The position numbers and the translations under genes were made by a program. DNA of 64,000 bases, from NCBI RefSeq assembly GCF_900103445.1, contig NZ_FNHS01000012.1, positions 164,147-228,146 on the forward strand, written 5' to 3'. The notes beneath the pieces were generated by a model that was not told the DNA's origin, searched no databases, and was given only the letters and a program-made list of their open reading frames with translations. Shown here piece by piece: positions 42,775 through 54,986 of this stretch (its first letter is position 1; each line of letters begins with the position of its first letter). The DNA comes from Methylobacterium phyllostachyos. Lineage in GTDB: Bacteria; Pseudomonadota; Alphaproteobacteria; Rhizobiales; Beijerinckiaceae.

Positions 42775-44099
42775 GCGCACCGTCGCTGGCCGAGGCCGTC
42801 CCGGTCTGGGCGCGGGTGGCGGCGCTCTCCTTCGGGGGCCCGGCCGGCCAAATCGCGGTGATGCACCGGATCCTCGTGGAGGAGCGGCGCTGGGTCTCGG
42901 AGCGGCGCTTCCTGCACGGGCTCGGCTTCTGCACGCTCCTGCCCGGCCCGGAGGCGCAGCAGCTCGCGACTTATATCGGCTGGCTGATGCACGGGCCTGC
43001 GGGCGGGCTCGTCGCGGGTGGTCTGTTCGTGCTGCCGGGGCTCCTCGCCCTGATGGGGCTGAGCTGGCTCTACGTGCTGTACGGCCATGTCGACGTGGTG
43101 GCCGGCCTGTTCTTCGGCCTGAAGGCTGCCGTGCTGGCGATCGTGCTTCAGGCGCTCTGGCGGCTCGGCGGGCGGGCGCTGCGCGACCGCACCGACCGGT
43201 TCATCGCACTCGCCGCCTTCGCGGCTTTGTTCGTGCTCGCCGTGCCGTTCCCGTTGGTGGTGATCGCGGCGGGGCTGCTGGGTCTCGCGCGCCGCAGGCC
43301 CGACGCGACCGCCGAGGATGCGGGGGCGGACGAGGCCGGCTTCCTCATCGGCGCCGCGATGTTGCCGCGGGAGCGGGATGGTGCTGCTGCTTCCCTGCGC
43401 ATGGGGGCGCTCTGGCTCACGATCTGGCTCCTGCCGGTGGCGGCGCTTCTGCTCGTGCCCGGTATCCCGCCGGTCTTCGGGCAGGTGGCACTGTTCTTCT
43501 CCAAGATGGCGCTTGTCACCTTCGGGGGCGCCTACGCGGCGCTCGCCTACGTGGCACAGCAGGCGGTGGAGCATTACGGCTGGCTGAAGCCCGGCGAGAT
43601 GCTCGACGGGCTCGGCCTCGCCGAGACGACGCCCGGCCCGCTGATCATGGTGCTGCAATTCGTGGGCTTCCTGGCGGGATTTCGGGCGCCCGGGGCACTG
43701 CCGCCGCTGCTCGCCGGGACGCTCGCCGGGCTGCTCACCACCTGGGTGACCTTCGTGCCCTGCTTCCTGTGGATCTTCGCCGGCGCGCCGCTCATCGGGC
43801 GCCTACGCGGCAGCCGGCGGCTGGCGGGGGCGCTCTCGGCCATCACCGCCGCGGTGGCGGGGGTGATCCTGAATCTCGCGGTCTGGTTCGGGCTGCGGAC
43901 GCTGTTCCGGCAGGTCGAGACGGTGCCGCTGGGGCCACTCCGCCTCGATTGGCCGATGCCGGCGAGCCTCGACCCCGCGGCCCTGCTGCTGACGCTGGCG
44001 GCGATCCTCGCCGTGTTCCGCCTGGGTCTCGGCACGCTGCCCACCCTGGCGCTCTGCGCCGGGGCGGGGGTGTTATTGCGGCAGGCGGGCTTGGCCTAA
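42732..44099 (+). CDS. chrA: Chromate transporter, ChrA family
   Basis: A 455-residue membrane transporter of the long-chain CHR family, made of two homologous halves. Each half has the signature: ALSFGGPAGQIAVMHRILVEERRWVSERRFLHGLGFCTLLPGPEAQQLATYIGW in the first, and ALVTFGGAYAALAYVAQQAVEHYGWLKPGEMLDGLGLAETTPGPLIMVLQFVGFLAG in the second. It exports chromate, probably with proton or sulfate exchange. The GTG start at 42732 lies within the 3' end of the M20 gene (43-base overlap); a start further in would remove little. No ChrB regulator is adjacent. Confidence 0.92.
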   Translation: MGAPDRDGAAADSLSAPSLAEAVPVWARVAALSFGGPAGQIAVMHRILVEERRWVSERRFLHGLGFCTLLPGPEAQQLATYIGWLMHGPAGGLVAGGLFVLPGLLALMGLSWLYVLYGHVDVVAGLFFGLKAAVLAIVLQALWRLGGRALRDRTDRFIALAAFAALFVLAVPFPLVVIAAGLLGLARRRPDATAEDAGADEAGFLIGAAMLPRERDGAAASLRMGALWLTIWLLPVAALLLVPGIPPVFGQVALFFSKMALVTFGGAYAALAYVAQQAVEHYGWLKPGEMLDGLGLAETTPGPLIMVLQFVGFLAGFRAPGALPPLLAGTLAGLLTTWVTFVPCFLWIFAGAPLIGRLRGSRRLAGALSAITAAVAGVILNLAVWFGLRTLFRQVETVPLGPLRLDWPMPASLDPAALLLTLAAILAVFRLGLGTLPTLALCAGAGVLLRQAGLA

Positions 44100-44108
44100 C
44101 TCTCCCGC

Positions 44109-45509
44109 TCAGCCGCCGTAGCGCGCCTTCAGGAGCGCGTAAGTGAGCCGCGCGGTCTGGACCTCGCCGCCCTCCGGCCGGCCGGGCTTAGTCGAAGGGT
44201 TCCAGCCGTAGAGGTCGAAATGGCCGTGCTCCTTCGTCTTCGGGGCGAAGCGGCGCAGGAACAGGGCCGCGGTGATCGCCCCCGCGAAGGGGCCGCCCGA
44301 GACGTTGTTGATGTCGGCCACCTTCGAATCGAGCAGGCTCGCATAGGGCGCGTGGAGCGGCATCCGCCAGACCGGATCGGCGGCACTCCGGCCGGCTTCC
44401 GCGACCGACGCCGCCAGACCCTCGTCCTCGGTGAAGAAGGCCGGCAGGTCCGGCCCGAGCGCCACCCGGGCCGCGCCGGTCAGCGTCGAATAGTCGAGGA
44501 TTAGGTCGGGTGATTCCGCCTCGGCCAGCGCCAGCGCGTCGGCGAGGATCAGCCGGCCCTCTGCATCGGTGTTGCCGATCTCGACGCTGAGCCCGGCCCG
44601 GCTCGGCAGCACGTCGCCCGGCCGGAAGGCATTGCCCGAAATCGCGTTCTCCACCGCGGGGATCAGCACCCGCAGGCGGACCTTGAGCCCGGATCCCATC
44701 ACCATGTCGGCGGCGGCCAGCGCCGCGGCGGCCCCGCCCATGTCCTTCTTCATCAGCAGCATCGCGGCCGACGGCTTGATGTCGAGCCCGCCCGTGTCGA
44801 AGGCGACGCCCTTGCCGACGAGGGTCACGCGTGGCGTGTCCTCCGGCCCCCAGGTCAGGTCGATTAGGCGCGGCGCCCGGGGCGAGGCGGCGCCGACCGC
44901 GTGGATCAGCGGATACTCCTTGGCCAGAACATCGCCCTGCGTGACCGCGATGGCCGCGCCGTGGCGTTCGGCGAGGGACCGGGCGGCGGCCTCGATCTCG
45001 GCCGGGCCCATGTCGTTGGCGGGCGTATTGATCAGGTCGCGGCCGAGCGCCACCGCGGCTGCGATCCGCTCGACCTCGCCGGCGTCGATGCCGGCCGGCG
45101 CCGCGAGCCGCGCCTTCGGGCCGTTCCCGGAGCGGTAGCGGCCGAAGCGGTAGCTGCCCATCAGCCACGCGAGGGCGGCCTCGGCGGGGTCGGGGGCGTG
45201 CTCAAGGCGGAAGCTGCCCTCCGGCAGCAGCCCCGGCAGCTTGCCGATGATCAGCCGGTCATAGGCCGCAGCCTCCGTGTCGCCGAGGCCGAACAAGACC
45301 CGGGCGAGGCTACCATCCGGGCCGGGCAGCAGGGTGAGGCTCCCAGCCTTCGGTTTGAAGCCGAGCGCCTCCGCGAAGCGCCGCTGGGCGGGATCGAGGG
45401 CGCCCTGGACATCACCCCAGGATCCGGTGGTGACCAGCGTCACCGGCACGGACTGCGCATCGGCGGGCAGGAGGGTGGGGGTCGTCGGCTGAGTGTCGGC
45501 CTGGGTCAT
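44109..45509 (-). CDS. Leucyl aminopeptidase-like M17 peptidase
   Basis: A 466-residue dinuclear metal aminopeptidase. The catalytic domain has VTLVGKGVAFDTGGLDIKPSAAMLLMKKDMGGAA (Lys and Asp ligands, about residues 225-258), then VLIPAVENAISGNAFRPGDV and the diagnostic NTDAEGRLILADALALAE with LILDYSTLTGAARVALG. The N-terminal domain is the usual M17 alpha/beta domain. Length is near 480, normal for alphaproteobacterial PepB/PepA-like enzymes. It faces the TadD-like gene divergently and ends 9 bases from chrA on the other strand. It recycles N-terminal amino acids in the cytoplasm. Confidence 0.93.
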   Translation of the reverse strand: MTQADTQPTTPTLLPADAQSVPVTLVTTGSWGDVQGALDPAQRRFAEALGFKPKAGSLTLLPGPDGSLARVLFGLGDTEAAAYDRLIIGKLPGLLPEGSFRLEHAPDPAEAALAWLMGSYRFGRYRSGNGPKARLAAPAGIDAGEVERIAAAVALGRDLINTPANDMGPAEIEAAARSLAERHGAAIAVTQGDVLAKEYPLIHAVGAASPRAPRLIDLTWGPEDTPRVTLVGKGVAFDTGGLDIKPSAAMLLMKKDMGGAAAALAAADMVMGSGLKVRLRVLIPAVENAISGNAFRPGDVLPSRAGLSVEIGNTDAEGRLILADALALAEAESPDLILDYSTLTGAARVALGPDLPAFFTEDEGLAASVAEAGRSAADPVWRMPLHAPYASLLDSKVADINNVSGGPFAGAITAALFLRRFAPKTKEHGHFDLYGWNPSTKPGRPEGGEVQTARLTYALLKARYGG

Positions 45510-45627
45510 GGGCCTCTTGCGCGCTGGAGGGCTTAACCGGTGGTTAGGGTTAACGCTCTATCACCGGCCGGCCGAAGGGGTGAAGCACAGGCCTGAGCCC
45601 TCGGCCCGCCCGGAGGCGCCGCGTACC

Positions 45628-46425
45628 ATGATGACCGCCCTGATCCGGATCGCCCGCCCCGAGATTCTTGCCGGACGCCGCGTTGCGCTCGCAGCCTTGG
45701 TCGCGCTCGGGCTCGCCGGCTGCAACACCTCCGGCCCAGAGACGACAGGCTCGATCGGGGACCGCCCGGCCGCCGCGCGCCAGAACGTCGAAGCCCTGGC
45801 CGAGCGCTTCAACGCCAATCCCGAGGACGGCCGTGCGGCGGTCGCGTATGCGCGGGCTCTGCGGGCGAACGACCAGATCAGCCAAGCCTCGGCGGTGCTG
45901 CAGCAGGCGGCCCTGCGCAACCCGAAGGACACGTTCCTCCTCGGCGCCTACGGCAAGTCGCTGGTCGAGCTCGGCCGCTACCGCGAGGCGATCGACGTGC
46001 TCGCCAACGCCCATTCCCCGGCCGCGCCCGATTGGCGCATCCTGTCCGCGCAGGGCTCGGCCTCGGCGCAGCTCGGCGATCAGGCGCGTGCGCAGGGTTT
46101 CTACGAGGCCGCCCTCAAGATCCGGCCGAACGAGCCCTCGCTCCTGTCCAATCTGGGGCTGTCCTACGCGCTCTCGCGCAATCTCGATCAGGCTGAGCAG
46201 ACCTTGCGGCTCGCCGCCGAGCAGCCGGGCGCCGATGCCCGGGTGCGGGCGAATCTCGCACTGGTGCTGGGTCTGAAGGGTCGCACCGCCGATGCCGAGG
46301 CGATTTTGCGCCGGGACATGAGCCCCGCGGAGGCCGCCGCCAACGTCGCGTCCCTACGCAAGGTCGCCGCCGAGCCGAATCGGCTGAAGGCGCTGTCGAA
46401 GGGCGGGGTGCCGGGGGAGGGGTAG
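45628..46425 (+). CDS. TadD-like tetratricopeptide lipoprotein
   Basis: A 265-residue outer-membrane-type lipoprotein. The signal ends at a lipobox (LGLAGC, Cys at about residue 32). The mature part has four or five TPR units (for example LLGAYGKSLVELGRYREAIDVL; GFYEAALKIRPNEPSLLSNLGLSYALSRNLDQAEQTL). Order and Cys position match TadD, the Flp-pilus assembly pilotin that pairs with TadBCG. No other tad or cpa genes lie here, so it may serve a distant pilus locus or be a TadD homolog of different role. GGAGG lies 12 bases before the ATG pair at 45628/45631. Confidence 0.8.
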   Translation: MMTALIRIARPEILAGRRVALAALVALGLAGCNTSGPETTGSIGDRPAAARQNVEALAERFNANPEDGRAAVAYARALRANDQISQASAVLQQAALRNPKDTFLLGAYGKSLVELGRYREAIDVLANAHSPAAPDWRILSAQGSASAQLGDQARAQGFYEAALKIRPNEPSLLSNLGLSYALSRNLDQAEQTLRLAAEQPGADARVRANLALVLGLKGRTADAEAILRRDMSPAEAAANVASLRKVAAEPNRLKALSKGGVPGEG

Positions 46426-46445
46426 GGCACCTGCTCAACGCGAAT

Positions 46446-46620
46446 CCCTCCCCCCTCTGCGGGGGAGGGTGGCCCGCGAAGCGGGTCGGGAGAGGGGAGC
46501 GACGGCGCAGATATGAGCATCGCCCTTTCCGACGGTCGCGACTTCTTCTGAAGCTGGGTTTCCCCTCTCCCGACCCCTGCTGACGCAGGGGCCACCCTCC
46601 CCCGCAGAGGGCGGAGGGGG
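46446..46620. repeat. Dispersed palindromic repeat, family C (complete)
   Basis: The left arm, CCCTCCCCCCTCTGCGGGGG through GGTGGCCC...CGGGAGAGGGGA, and the right arm, TCCCCTCTCCCGACCCCTGC through the inverse ending CCCCCGCAGAGGGCGGAGGGGG, are imperfect inverses around a centre near 46530. Partial copies lie at 8650 and 20968. It separates the TadD-like and aconitase genes. Confidence 0.8.
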
Positions 46621-46693
46621 ACGCGCGTGCAGGCCACGGCACGCATCCACCGACAGGAAAACGCACCTGTCATCGCGACCCGGTAGCGGCCAG

Positions 46694-46710
46694 ATTCGAA
46701 AAGTTCTATA
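46694..46710 (+). promoter_or_regulatory. Possible Irr/ICE-like iron-control element before acnA
   Basis: ATTCGAA-AAG-TTCTATA matches 11 of 14 positions of the ICE pattern I recall (TTTAGAA-N3-TTCTAAA), used by Irr in alphaproteobacteria. It lies about 180 bases before acnA, whose product has an iron-sulfur cluster. No Irr gene is in the window. Confidence 0.3.
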
Positions 46711-46890
46711 TCCTCGCTTGGCTGCGCCGCGCGGCTCCACGGGCGTCCAAATCGCCCCCGCGCATCGTCTCCTGCCCGGGCACTCCCGGGGCGGCGCGCG
46801 CCCGTTGGGCGCTACACAGGCCGAACACAACTTCGTAGCGCAGGTCTTGCCTGTGCGTGTTCGACAACCGCAGCGAGGATAGAACCAGCC

Positions 46891-49590
<2,700 letters not shown>

Positions 49591-49630
49591 TCCTCCTGGG
49601 GCAGCCCTTGGGCCGCTCACACGACCGATG

Positions 49631-49659
49631 AGGCGGCGTCCCTGGGCGCCGCCTTATTT
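49631..49659 (+). terminator. Rho-independent terminator of acnA
   Basis: AGGCGGCG and CGCCGCCT form an 8-bp stem around TCCCTGGG, followed by TATTTG. It lies 40 bases after the acnA stop. Confidence 0.75.
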
Positions 49660-49751
49660 GTTTCACAGCGTGAGCGTTTCACTTGCGCGCAACCTTGTTT
49701 GGCGCGCGTGGCGCCCCATAATCCGGCTCCTGAAGCCAGGATGGGACACCG

Positions 49752-50438
49752 ATGAAGCACCTCAGCAAGACGCTCGTGGCCGCCGGCCTGACGGCCCTTC
49801 TGTCGAGCGCCGCCTTTGCCGCGCAGGTCGAGCGCGTCCGCGGCACCGTCGACAAGGCCGACGGCAACATGGTCACGATCAAGACCGACGACGGTAAGTC
49901 CGAGACCGTCGACGTGAGCGGCGCCAAGTTCGCCTGGGTGGTCCCGTCGAGCCTCGACCAGATCAAGGACGGCGTCTTCATCGGCACTGCTACCAAGGGT
50001 GAGAACCCGATGACGGCTCTGGAAGTCGTGCTCTTCCCCGAGTCGATGCGTGGCACCGGCGAGGGCCATTACGGCTGGGATACCATCACCGACCAGACCG
50101 CGGGCGCCGGCGCCAAGGTCAAGAGCGCGATGACGAACGGCACCGTGAAGGCCGAATCGTCGAACGCCCCGAAGGTGAAGAGCGCCATGACCAACGGGAC
50201 CGTTAAGGCCGACAAGGCGGCTTCCGGCGGTGAGCGCACCCTGACGGTGAGCTATGGCAAGGACGGCTCCAAGGAGATCGTTGTGCCGTCCTCGGCGCCG
50301 ATCGTCGCTTTCCAGCCGGCCGACAAGGCGATCCTAACGCCGGGCTCCAAGGTCTTCGCGGTCGTGGCGAAGGACGGCAGCAAGGCCGAGGGTAAGCTGG
50401 TGGCGGTCGGCAAGGATGGCCTGACCCCGCCCATGTAA
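49752..50438 (+). CDS. Exported beta-rich protein with an internal repeat
   Basis: A 228-residue periplasmic protein. The signal peptide ends at AAFAA. The first part (VERVRGTVDKADGNMVTIKTDDGKSETVDVSGAKFAWV) resembles DUF5666-type small barrels found in metal-related or nickel/cobalt exported proteins. In the middle, KVKSAMTNGTVKA occurs twice, 18 residues apart. The second part repeats a beta pattern (GKDGSKEIVVPSSAPIVAF). Homologs are sometimes labelled metal ABC transporter permease, which is wrong for a protein with no membrane helices besides the signal. Function is unknown. A hairpin follows the stop. Confidence 0.75.
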   Translation: MKHLSKTLVAAGLTALLSSAAFAAQVERVRGTVDKADGNMVTIKTDDGKSETVDVSGAKFAWVVPSSLDQIKDGVFIGTATKGENPMTALEVVLFPESMRGTGEGHYGWDTITDQTAGAGAKVKSAMTNGTVKAESSNAPKVKSAMTNGTVKADKAASGGERTLTVSYGKDGSKEIVVPSSAPIVAFQPADKAILTPGSKVFAVVAKDGSKAEGKLVAVGKDGLTPPM

Positions 50439-50446
50439 GACGATAC

Positions 50447-50476
50447 GGCCCGCGCGACGGAGTCCGTCGGCGGGCC
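50447..50476. terminator. Hairpin after the exported beta-rich protein gene
   Basis: GGCCCGC pairs with GCGGGCC and, inside, CGACGG with CCGTCG around AGT. It is a strong stem with no clear U-tract, 8 bases after the stop at 50438. It probably ends this transcript or the convergent CoA-transferase operon. Confidence 0.55.
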
Positions 50477-50491
50477 GCGCATTCCAAAGGG

Positions 50492-50513
50492 TGCCCGGCG
50501 AGCGCGCCGGGCA
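50492..50513. terminator. Second hairpin in the same convergent gap
   Basis: TGCCCGGCG and CGCCGGGCA form a perfect 9-bp stem around AGCG, just after the end of the CoA-transferase operon on the minus strand. No strong U-tract is present. Confidence 0.55.
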
Positions 50514-50521
50514 TTCGCGTA

Positions 50522-51184
<663 letters not shown>

Positions 51185-51208
51185 ATCGTTCGCTCCCTTC
51201 CCGTCCGA

Positions 51209-51949
51209 TCAGTGCGTGCCGCCGCCGGCCGCTGCGGCCGGGGTGCTGTCGCCGCGCTTGCGCGTGGTGCGCTGCTCGATGCGCTTGTCGCGCACGCCCA
51301 CGTCGATGATCCGCTTCACGAAGATGCCGGGGGTGTGGATCGTGTCCGGGTCGATCTCGCCCGGCTTCACGAGGTGCTCGACCTGCGCCACCGTCATCTT
51401 GGCGGCGGTCGCCATCATCGGGTTGAAGTTGCGCGCGGTCATCCGGTAGCGGAGGTTGCCCTCGGTGTCGCCGGTATGGGCGTGGACCAGGGCGAGGTCG
51501 GCGAACAGGCCGCGCTCCATCACGTATTGCTCGCCGTCGAACTCCCGCACCTCCTTGCCCTCGGCGACTTTGGTGCCGACGCCGGTCTTGGTGAAGAAGG
51601 CCGGGATGCCGGCGCCGCCGGCGCGGATCCGCTCGGCCAGCGTCCCCTGCGGGTTGAATTCGATCTCCAGCTCGCCGCCGAGGTACTGGCGGGCGAATTC
51701 CTTGTTCTCGCCGACATAGGACGAGATCATCTTGGCGACCTGCCGCGTGTCGAGGAGCTTGCCGAGGCCGACGCCGTCGATGCCGGCATTGTTCGATACG
51801 ACTGTAAGGCCCTTGACGCCCGAGAGACGGACCGCCTCGATCAGCTCGTCCGGGATGCCGCATAGGCCGAAGCCGCCGCACATGATCATCATGTCGTCGT
51901 GCAGGAGGCCGGCGAGCGCCGCAGCGGCATCCGTGTAGACCTTCTTCAT
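51209..51949 (-). CDS. scoA: 3-oxoacid CoA-transferase subunit A
   Basis: Alpha subunit of the same CoA-transferase. Of 246 residues, the N-terminus is KKVYTDAAAALAGLLHDDMMIMCGGFGLCGIPDELIEAV with the GGFGxxGxP glycine motif. The centre includes VVSNNAGIDGVGLGKLL and AFFTKTGVGT, and TEGNLRYRMTARNFNPMMA follows. The C-terminal 25 residues (RTTRKRGDSTPAAAAGGGTH) are an extension beyond the usual end. The ATG at 51947-51949 follows AAAGGACGG by about 7 bases. It is first in the scoAB operon. Confidence 0.95.
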   Translation of the reverse strand: MKKVYTDAAAALAGLLHDDMMIMCGGFGLCGIPDELIEAVRLSGVKGLTVVSNNAGIDGVGLGKLLDTRQVAKMISSYVGENKEFARQYLGGELEIEFNPQGTLAERIRAGGAGIPAFFTKTGVGTKVAEGKEVREFDGEQYVMERGLFADLALVHAHTGDTEGNLRYRMTARNFNPMMATAAKMTVAQVEHLVKPGEIDPDTIHTPGIFVKRIIDVGVRDKRIEQRTTRKRGDSTPAAAAGGGTH

Positions 51950-52266
51950 CGAACCGTCCTTTCCCCGCCGGCCGCAACCGGCCGCACTCGGGCCACGCCC
52001 CCGAAACGCGCGTTTCCTCGACGTCTGCTGTTCCCGATTCCGGACATGAAATCCAGTGCTGCGCCGCCTCGCCCCGTGCGGTCCGGGTCGATCCGTCACC
52101 GCTCCGTCGGGACAGGCTTGGGGGCGGGGTGGGTCCGGACGGAAGGACAGCAGACAAATCCCGCTCTGGGCGCTACAAGGTCACCGGCTTGCAGACCCTG
52201 CCGGGCCGCGACGGCTTGAGGGGGCCTGGCGCGGCACCCAGCTTCAGCCGCCGTCTCGTCCGGAGC
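51950..52266. other. Divergent intergenic region scoA / AsmA-like
   Basis: The 317 bases hold no convincing gene. They should contain promoters in both directions. An inverted pair GCCGGCCGC/CCGGCCGC lies near 51970-51990, just upstream of scoA. An open frame running into the AsmA-like gene from 52129 is low in coding character and not used. Confidence 0.45.
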
Positions 52267-54105
52267 ATGATGTCGCTGCGCCGCTCGATCCTCCTCTTCG
52301 GCCCCACGGCCGTGATCGCCCTCGGGCTCGGCCTTCACGATTGGCCGGTGGATGGCGGCCGGGCGACGTCCTTCGCCAACCGTGCCCTGGACGCTTATGG
52401 TCTCGCCCTGTCGGTTCAAGGGCCGGCAAGCCTGACATTGCTGCCTACGCCCCGCCTTACCCTCGATCGCGTGCGGGCCAGGTCGGCGGCGGACGGCCCG
52501 GCCCTGGTGGACGAGGCGCGGCTCGTCATCGACCTCGACCTCTTCGGTCTCCTCGCCGGACGTGCGGAGGTCGGTGGCCTGCGCCTCGCGGGCGGGCGCC
52601 TCTCGGCGAACGTCGCCGACTGGCGCGGCCCCTTCGCACGCCTAGCCGAACGGGTCCGGTCCGGCGCGACCGCCTGGCCGAGACGGATAACGGTCAGCGG
52701 GGCGCAAACCGCCCAGGATAGCGCGGCCCGGGATATCGACCTGGATCTGGCAAGGCCGTTCTGGGGCGCCTCGGCCGAGGGCGGCGCCCGTCTGATATGG
52801 CGGGGGGTGCCGACGCGGATCACGCTCGCGCATCTGCGCCCGACCGATCTCGCCCTCGGCCGGCGCAGCCCGTTCACCGCAGAGGCGACGTGGCCGGGCG
52901 GCAGCGTAGCGATCGATGGCACCGTAGAGACCGCCGGGTCGGGGGCTACCCTACCCGTTCTGGCCGGTCAGATGCGCGTCGAGACCCGCTCGCTGCCGGA
53001 AAGTCTGTCGTGGATCGGGTCGGAAGCGCCGCTCGCGCCGTTGGCCGGGGCCTTCTCGGTCGCCGGCTCGTTCGAGACGGCGGACCGGTCCATCTCCTGG
53101 CCGCGCCTGCGTATCGGAATCGGTCAGAACGTGCTGGAGGGCGCGGGGGCCGTCACCCTGGGGCCCGGCGATGCGCCCCGTATGTCGGCTCAAGCGACGC
53201 TGGCGGCCGACACGCTCGATCTCGCGCCCCTGGTCGGCGACGCGGCGCGGCTGTTCGGGGGCGATCCCCAGCCGCTGGCGCTGGCACCCTTTACCCGGGG
53301 TGACCTCGACCTGCGTCTGTCGGCCACGACGGGTCGTATCGGCCCGGTCGCGCTGCAGGATCTGGCGGCGAGCATCCTGGTCCGGGATGGCGGCCTGGAG
53401 ATCGCGGTGAACCGGGCGCGGGTAGAGGACGGCACCGTCAAGGCCCGCGTGACCCTGGGCTGCCGGGAGGGCGATCCGGACGAGACCGAGATGCGCCTGC
53501 AGGGAAGCCTCGACCGGGTGGATCTCGGCAGCCTGCTGGGCGAGTTCGGGGGCGCACGCTGGCTGGTTGGGCCGGTGCAGGGGCAGTTCGCCCTGGAATC
53601 GAGTGCCCGCGACAGCGCCGGCCTTATCGCGCATCTCGGCGGCCGGGCGGCGCTCACCGTCGCGGGTGGCGCGATCACGGGGCTCGACCTCGTCGATGTC
53701 GTCCACCGCAACGGCGCGGTGGCGCCCGGGGCGCTCGCCCGCCGTAACGGCCGGACGGCCATCGAGCGCGCTGCCGTCGTCCTGCGCTTCGCCGATGGGA
53801 TCGGTGAGATCACCGAGGCCGGGCTGCTCGGGCCGGGCGTCGGCGCGGCCGTGCGCGGGCGGGTCTCCGTTTCCGAGCGGCGGCTCGATCTCCGGGGAGA
53901 TCTGGCCCTGCGCAGCCCCGCCGACGCGCCGCGGGGCCTCCTGTTCGAGGTTTCCGGTCCCTGGAGCGCCCCAACCATCCAAACCGCCACGCATGTCGAG
54001 GCGCCCGAGCCGGTCGTCCGTGACGGGGAGGCGGCGTCGCACGAGGCGTTCGGGTTGCCCGCTGCGCAGGGACTGCCCATGAACGCCCGCGCCTACGCGC
54101 CTTGA
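52267..54105 (+). CDS. AsmA family protein
   Basis: A 612-residue inner-membrane-anchored periplasmic protein of the AsmA/YhjG superfamily, thought to bridge membranes for phospholipid transport. One N-terminal helix (SILLFGPTAVIALGLGLHDW) is followed by repeated beta-rich grooves. Family motifs are LTLLPTPRLTLDRVRAR near the N-terminus and LGGRAALTVAGGAITGLDLVDV near the C-terminal AsmA_2 end. Lipid-bridge proteins of this size class are shorter than TamB or YhdP. Two ATGs (52267, 52270) are possible; GGAG is closer to ideal spacing for the second. It is probably expressed alone or with the DUF1499 gene 85 bases on. Confidence 0.82.
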   Translation: MMSLRRSILLFGPTAVIALGLGLHDWPVDGGRATSFANRALDAYGLALSVQGPASLTLLPTPRLTLDRVRARSAADGPALVDEARLVIDLDLFGLLAGRAEVGGLRLAGGRLSANVADWRGPFARLAERVRSGATAWPRRITVSGAQTAQDSAARDIDLDLARPFWGASAEGGARLIWRGVPTRITLAHLRPTDLALGRRSPFTAEATWPGGSVAIDGTVETAGSGATLPVLAGQMRVETRSLPESLSWIGSEAPLAPLAGAFSVAGSFETADRSISWPRLRIGIGQNVLEGAGAVTLGPGDAPRMSAQATLAADTLDLAPLVGDAARLFGGDPQPLALAPFTRGDLDLRLSATTGRIGPVALQDLAASILVRDGGLEIAVNRARVEDGTVKARVTLGCREGDPDETEMRLQGSLDRVDLGSLLGEFGGARWLVGPVQGQFALESSARDSAGLIAHLGGRAALTVAGGAITGLDLVDVVHRNGAVAPGALARRNGRTAIERAAVVLRFADGIGEITEAGLLGPGVGAAVRGRVSVSERRLDLRGDLALRSPADAPRGLLFEVSGPWSAPTIQTATHVEAPEPVVRDGEAASHEAFGLPAAQGLPMNARAYAP

Positions 54106-54190
54106 TCCCGCCGGACCTGTCGCGTCGCCACGATGGCGCCTTGGCCGGCCAAGCTTTAAGGTCGGGTCTCGAAACCCACACTTGAGTGCC

Positions 54191-54970
54191 ATGCGTCGCC
54201 TGCTCGTCGAGGAACCCGTTACCCGCGCGGGGCCGTTGGCCCAGCGGCTCGCGCTGTTCGCCGTAATCGCCACCGGGATTGCCCTGATCCTGGTCCGGGA
54301 TCCGCGCGCCGACACCGGCGCCGCGCTCAGTGCCCTCGTGGCGGGTCTCGCCGTCGCGCTGGCGGCGGCGGCCGCGGCGGTCTACGCCTTCGTGCAGGTC
54401 TGGCGCGAGGGTGCGCGCGGCCTCGGGGCCGCGTTGGGCGGCCTGATCCTGGCAATGATGGTCCTGGGCTACCCGGCCTATCTGGGGCTGCGCGGCCTGT
54501 GGCTGCCGCCTCTGTCCGACATCTCCACCGACATCGACAATCCGCCTGCCTTCTCCCGGTCGCGCGCGGCCTTCGCGGCGCGCGGCGGCCGCTATCCGCC
54601 CGATCCTGGCACCGCGCTTCGGGAGCGCCAGCGCGGCGCCTACCCGCAGATCGCCCCGTTGACCCTCGATATCGGCGCCGACGAAGCCTTCGAGCTCGCT
54701 CGGCAGGCCGCCCTCAAGCGTCACTGGCAGATCGTCGAGGCGATCCGGCCGGGCGGGCGGACCGGCAACGGTCGGATCGAGGCGGTGGCGCGGGGGCTCA
54801 TCCTCAACTTGCCCAACGACGTGACCGTGCGCATCCGGCCCCGCGCCGACGGGGCGCGGATCGATGTGCGCTCGGCCTCTCGCCTCGGGGGGCGCGACTT
54901 CGGCAGCAACGCCGATCGGATCCGCACCTATCTCGACGATGTCGCCAACCTCGCGCTGGCGATGAAGTAA
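54191..54970 (+). CDS. DUF1499 membrane protein
   Basis: A 259-residue protein with three N-terminal membrane helices (LALFAVIATGIALILV; ALVAGLAVALAAAAAAVYAFV; GALGGLILAMMVLGYPAYLGL) and a soluble C-domain. The C-domain has the DUF1499 pattern ISTDIDNPPAFSRS near its start, then DEAFELARQAALKRHWQIV and FGSNADRIRTYLDDV at the end. DUF1499 proteins are widespread in alphaproteobacteria and plastids and have no known function. The ATG at 54191 is chosen over a TTG at 54182. The stop is 16 bases from the convergent MBL gene. Confidence 0.85.
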   Translation: MRRLLVEEPVTRAGPLAQRLALFAVIATGIALILVRDPRADTGAALSALVAGLAVALAAAAAAVYAFVQVWREGARGLGAALGGLILAMMVLGYPAYLGLRGLWLPPLSDISTDIDNPPAFSRSRAAFAARGGRYPPDPGTALRERQRGAYPQIAPLTLDIGADEAFELARQAALKRHWQIVEAIRPGGRTGNGRIEAVARGLILNLPNDVTVRIRPRADGARIDVRSASRLGGRDFGSNADRIRTYLDDVANLALAMK

Positions 54971-54986
54971 GCCGCGCCGCCGGGAT

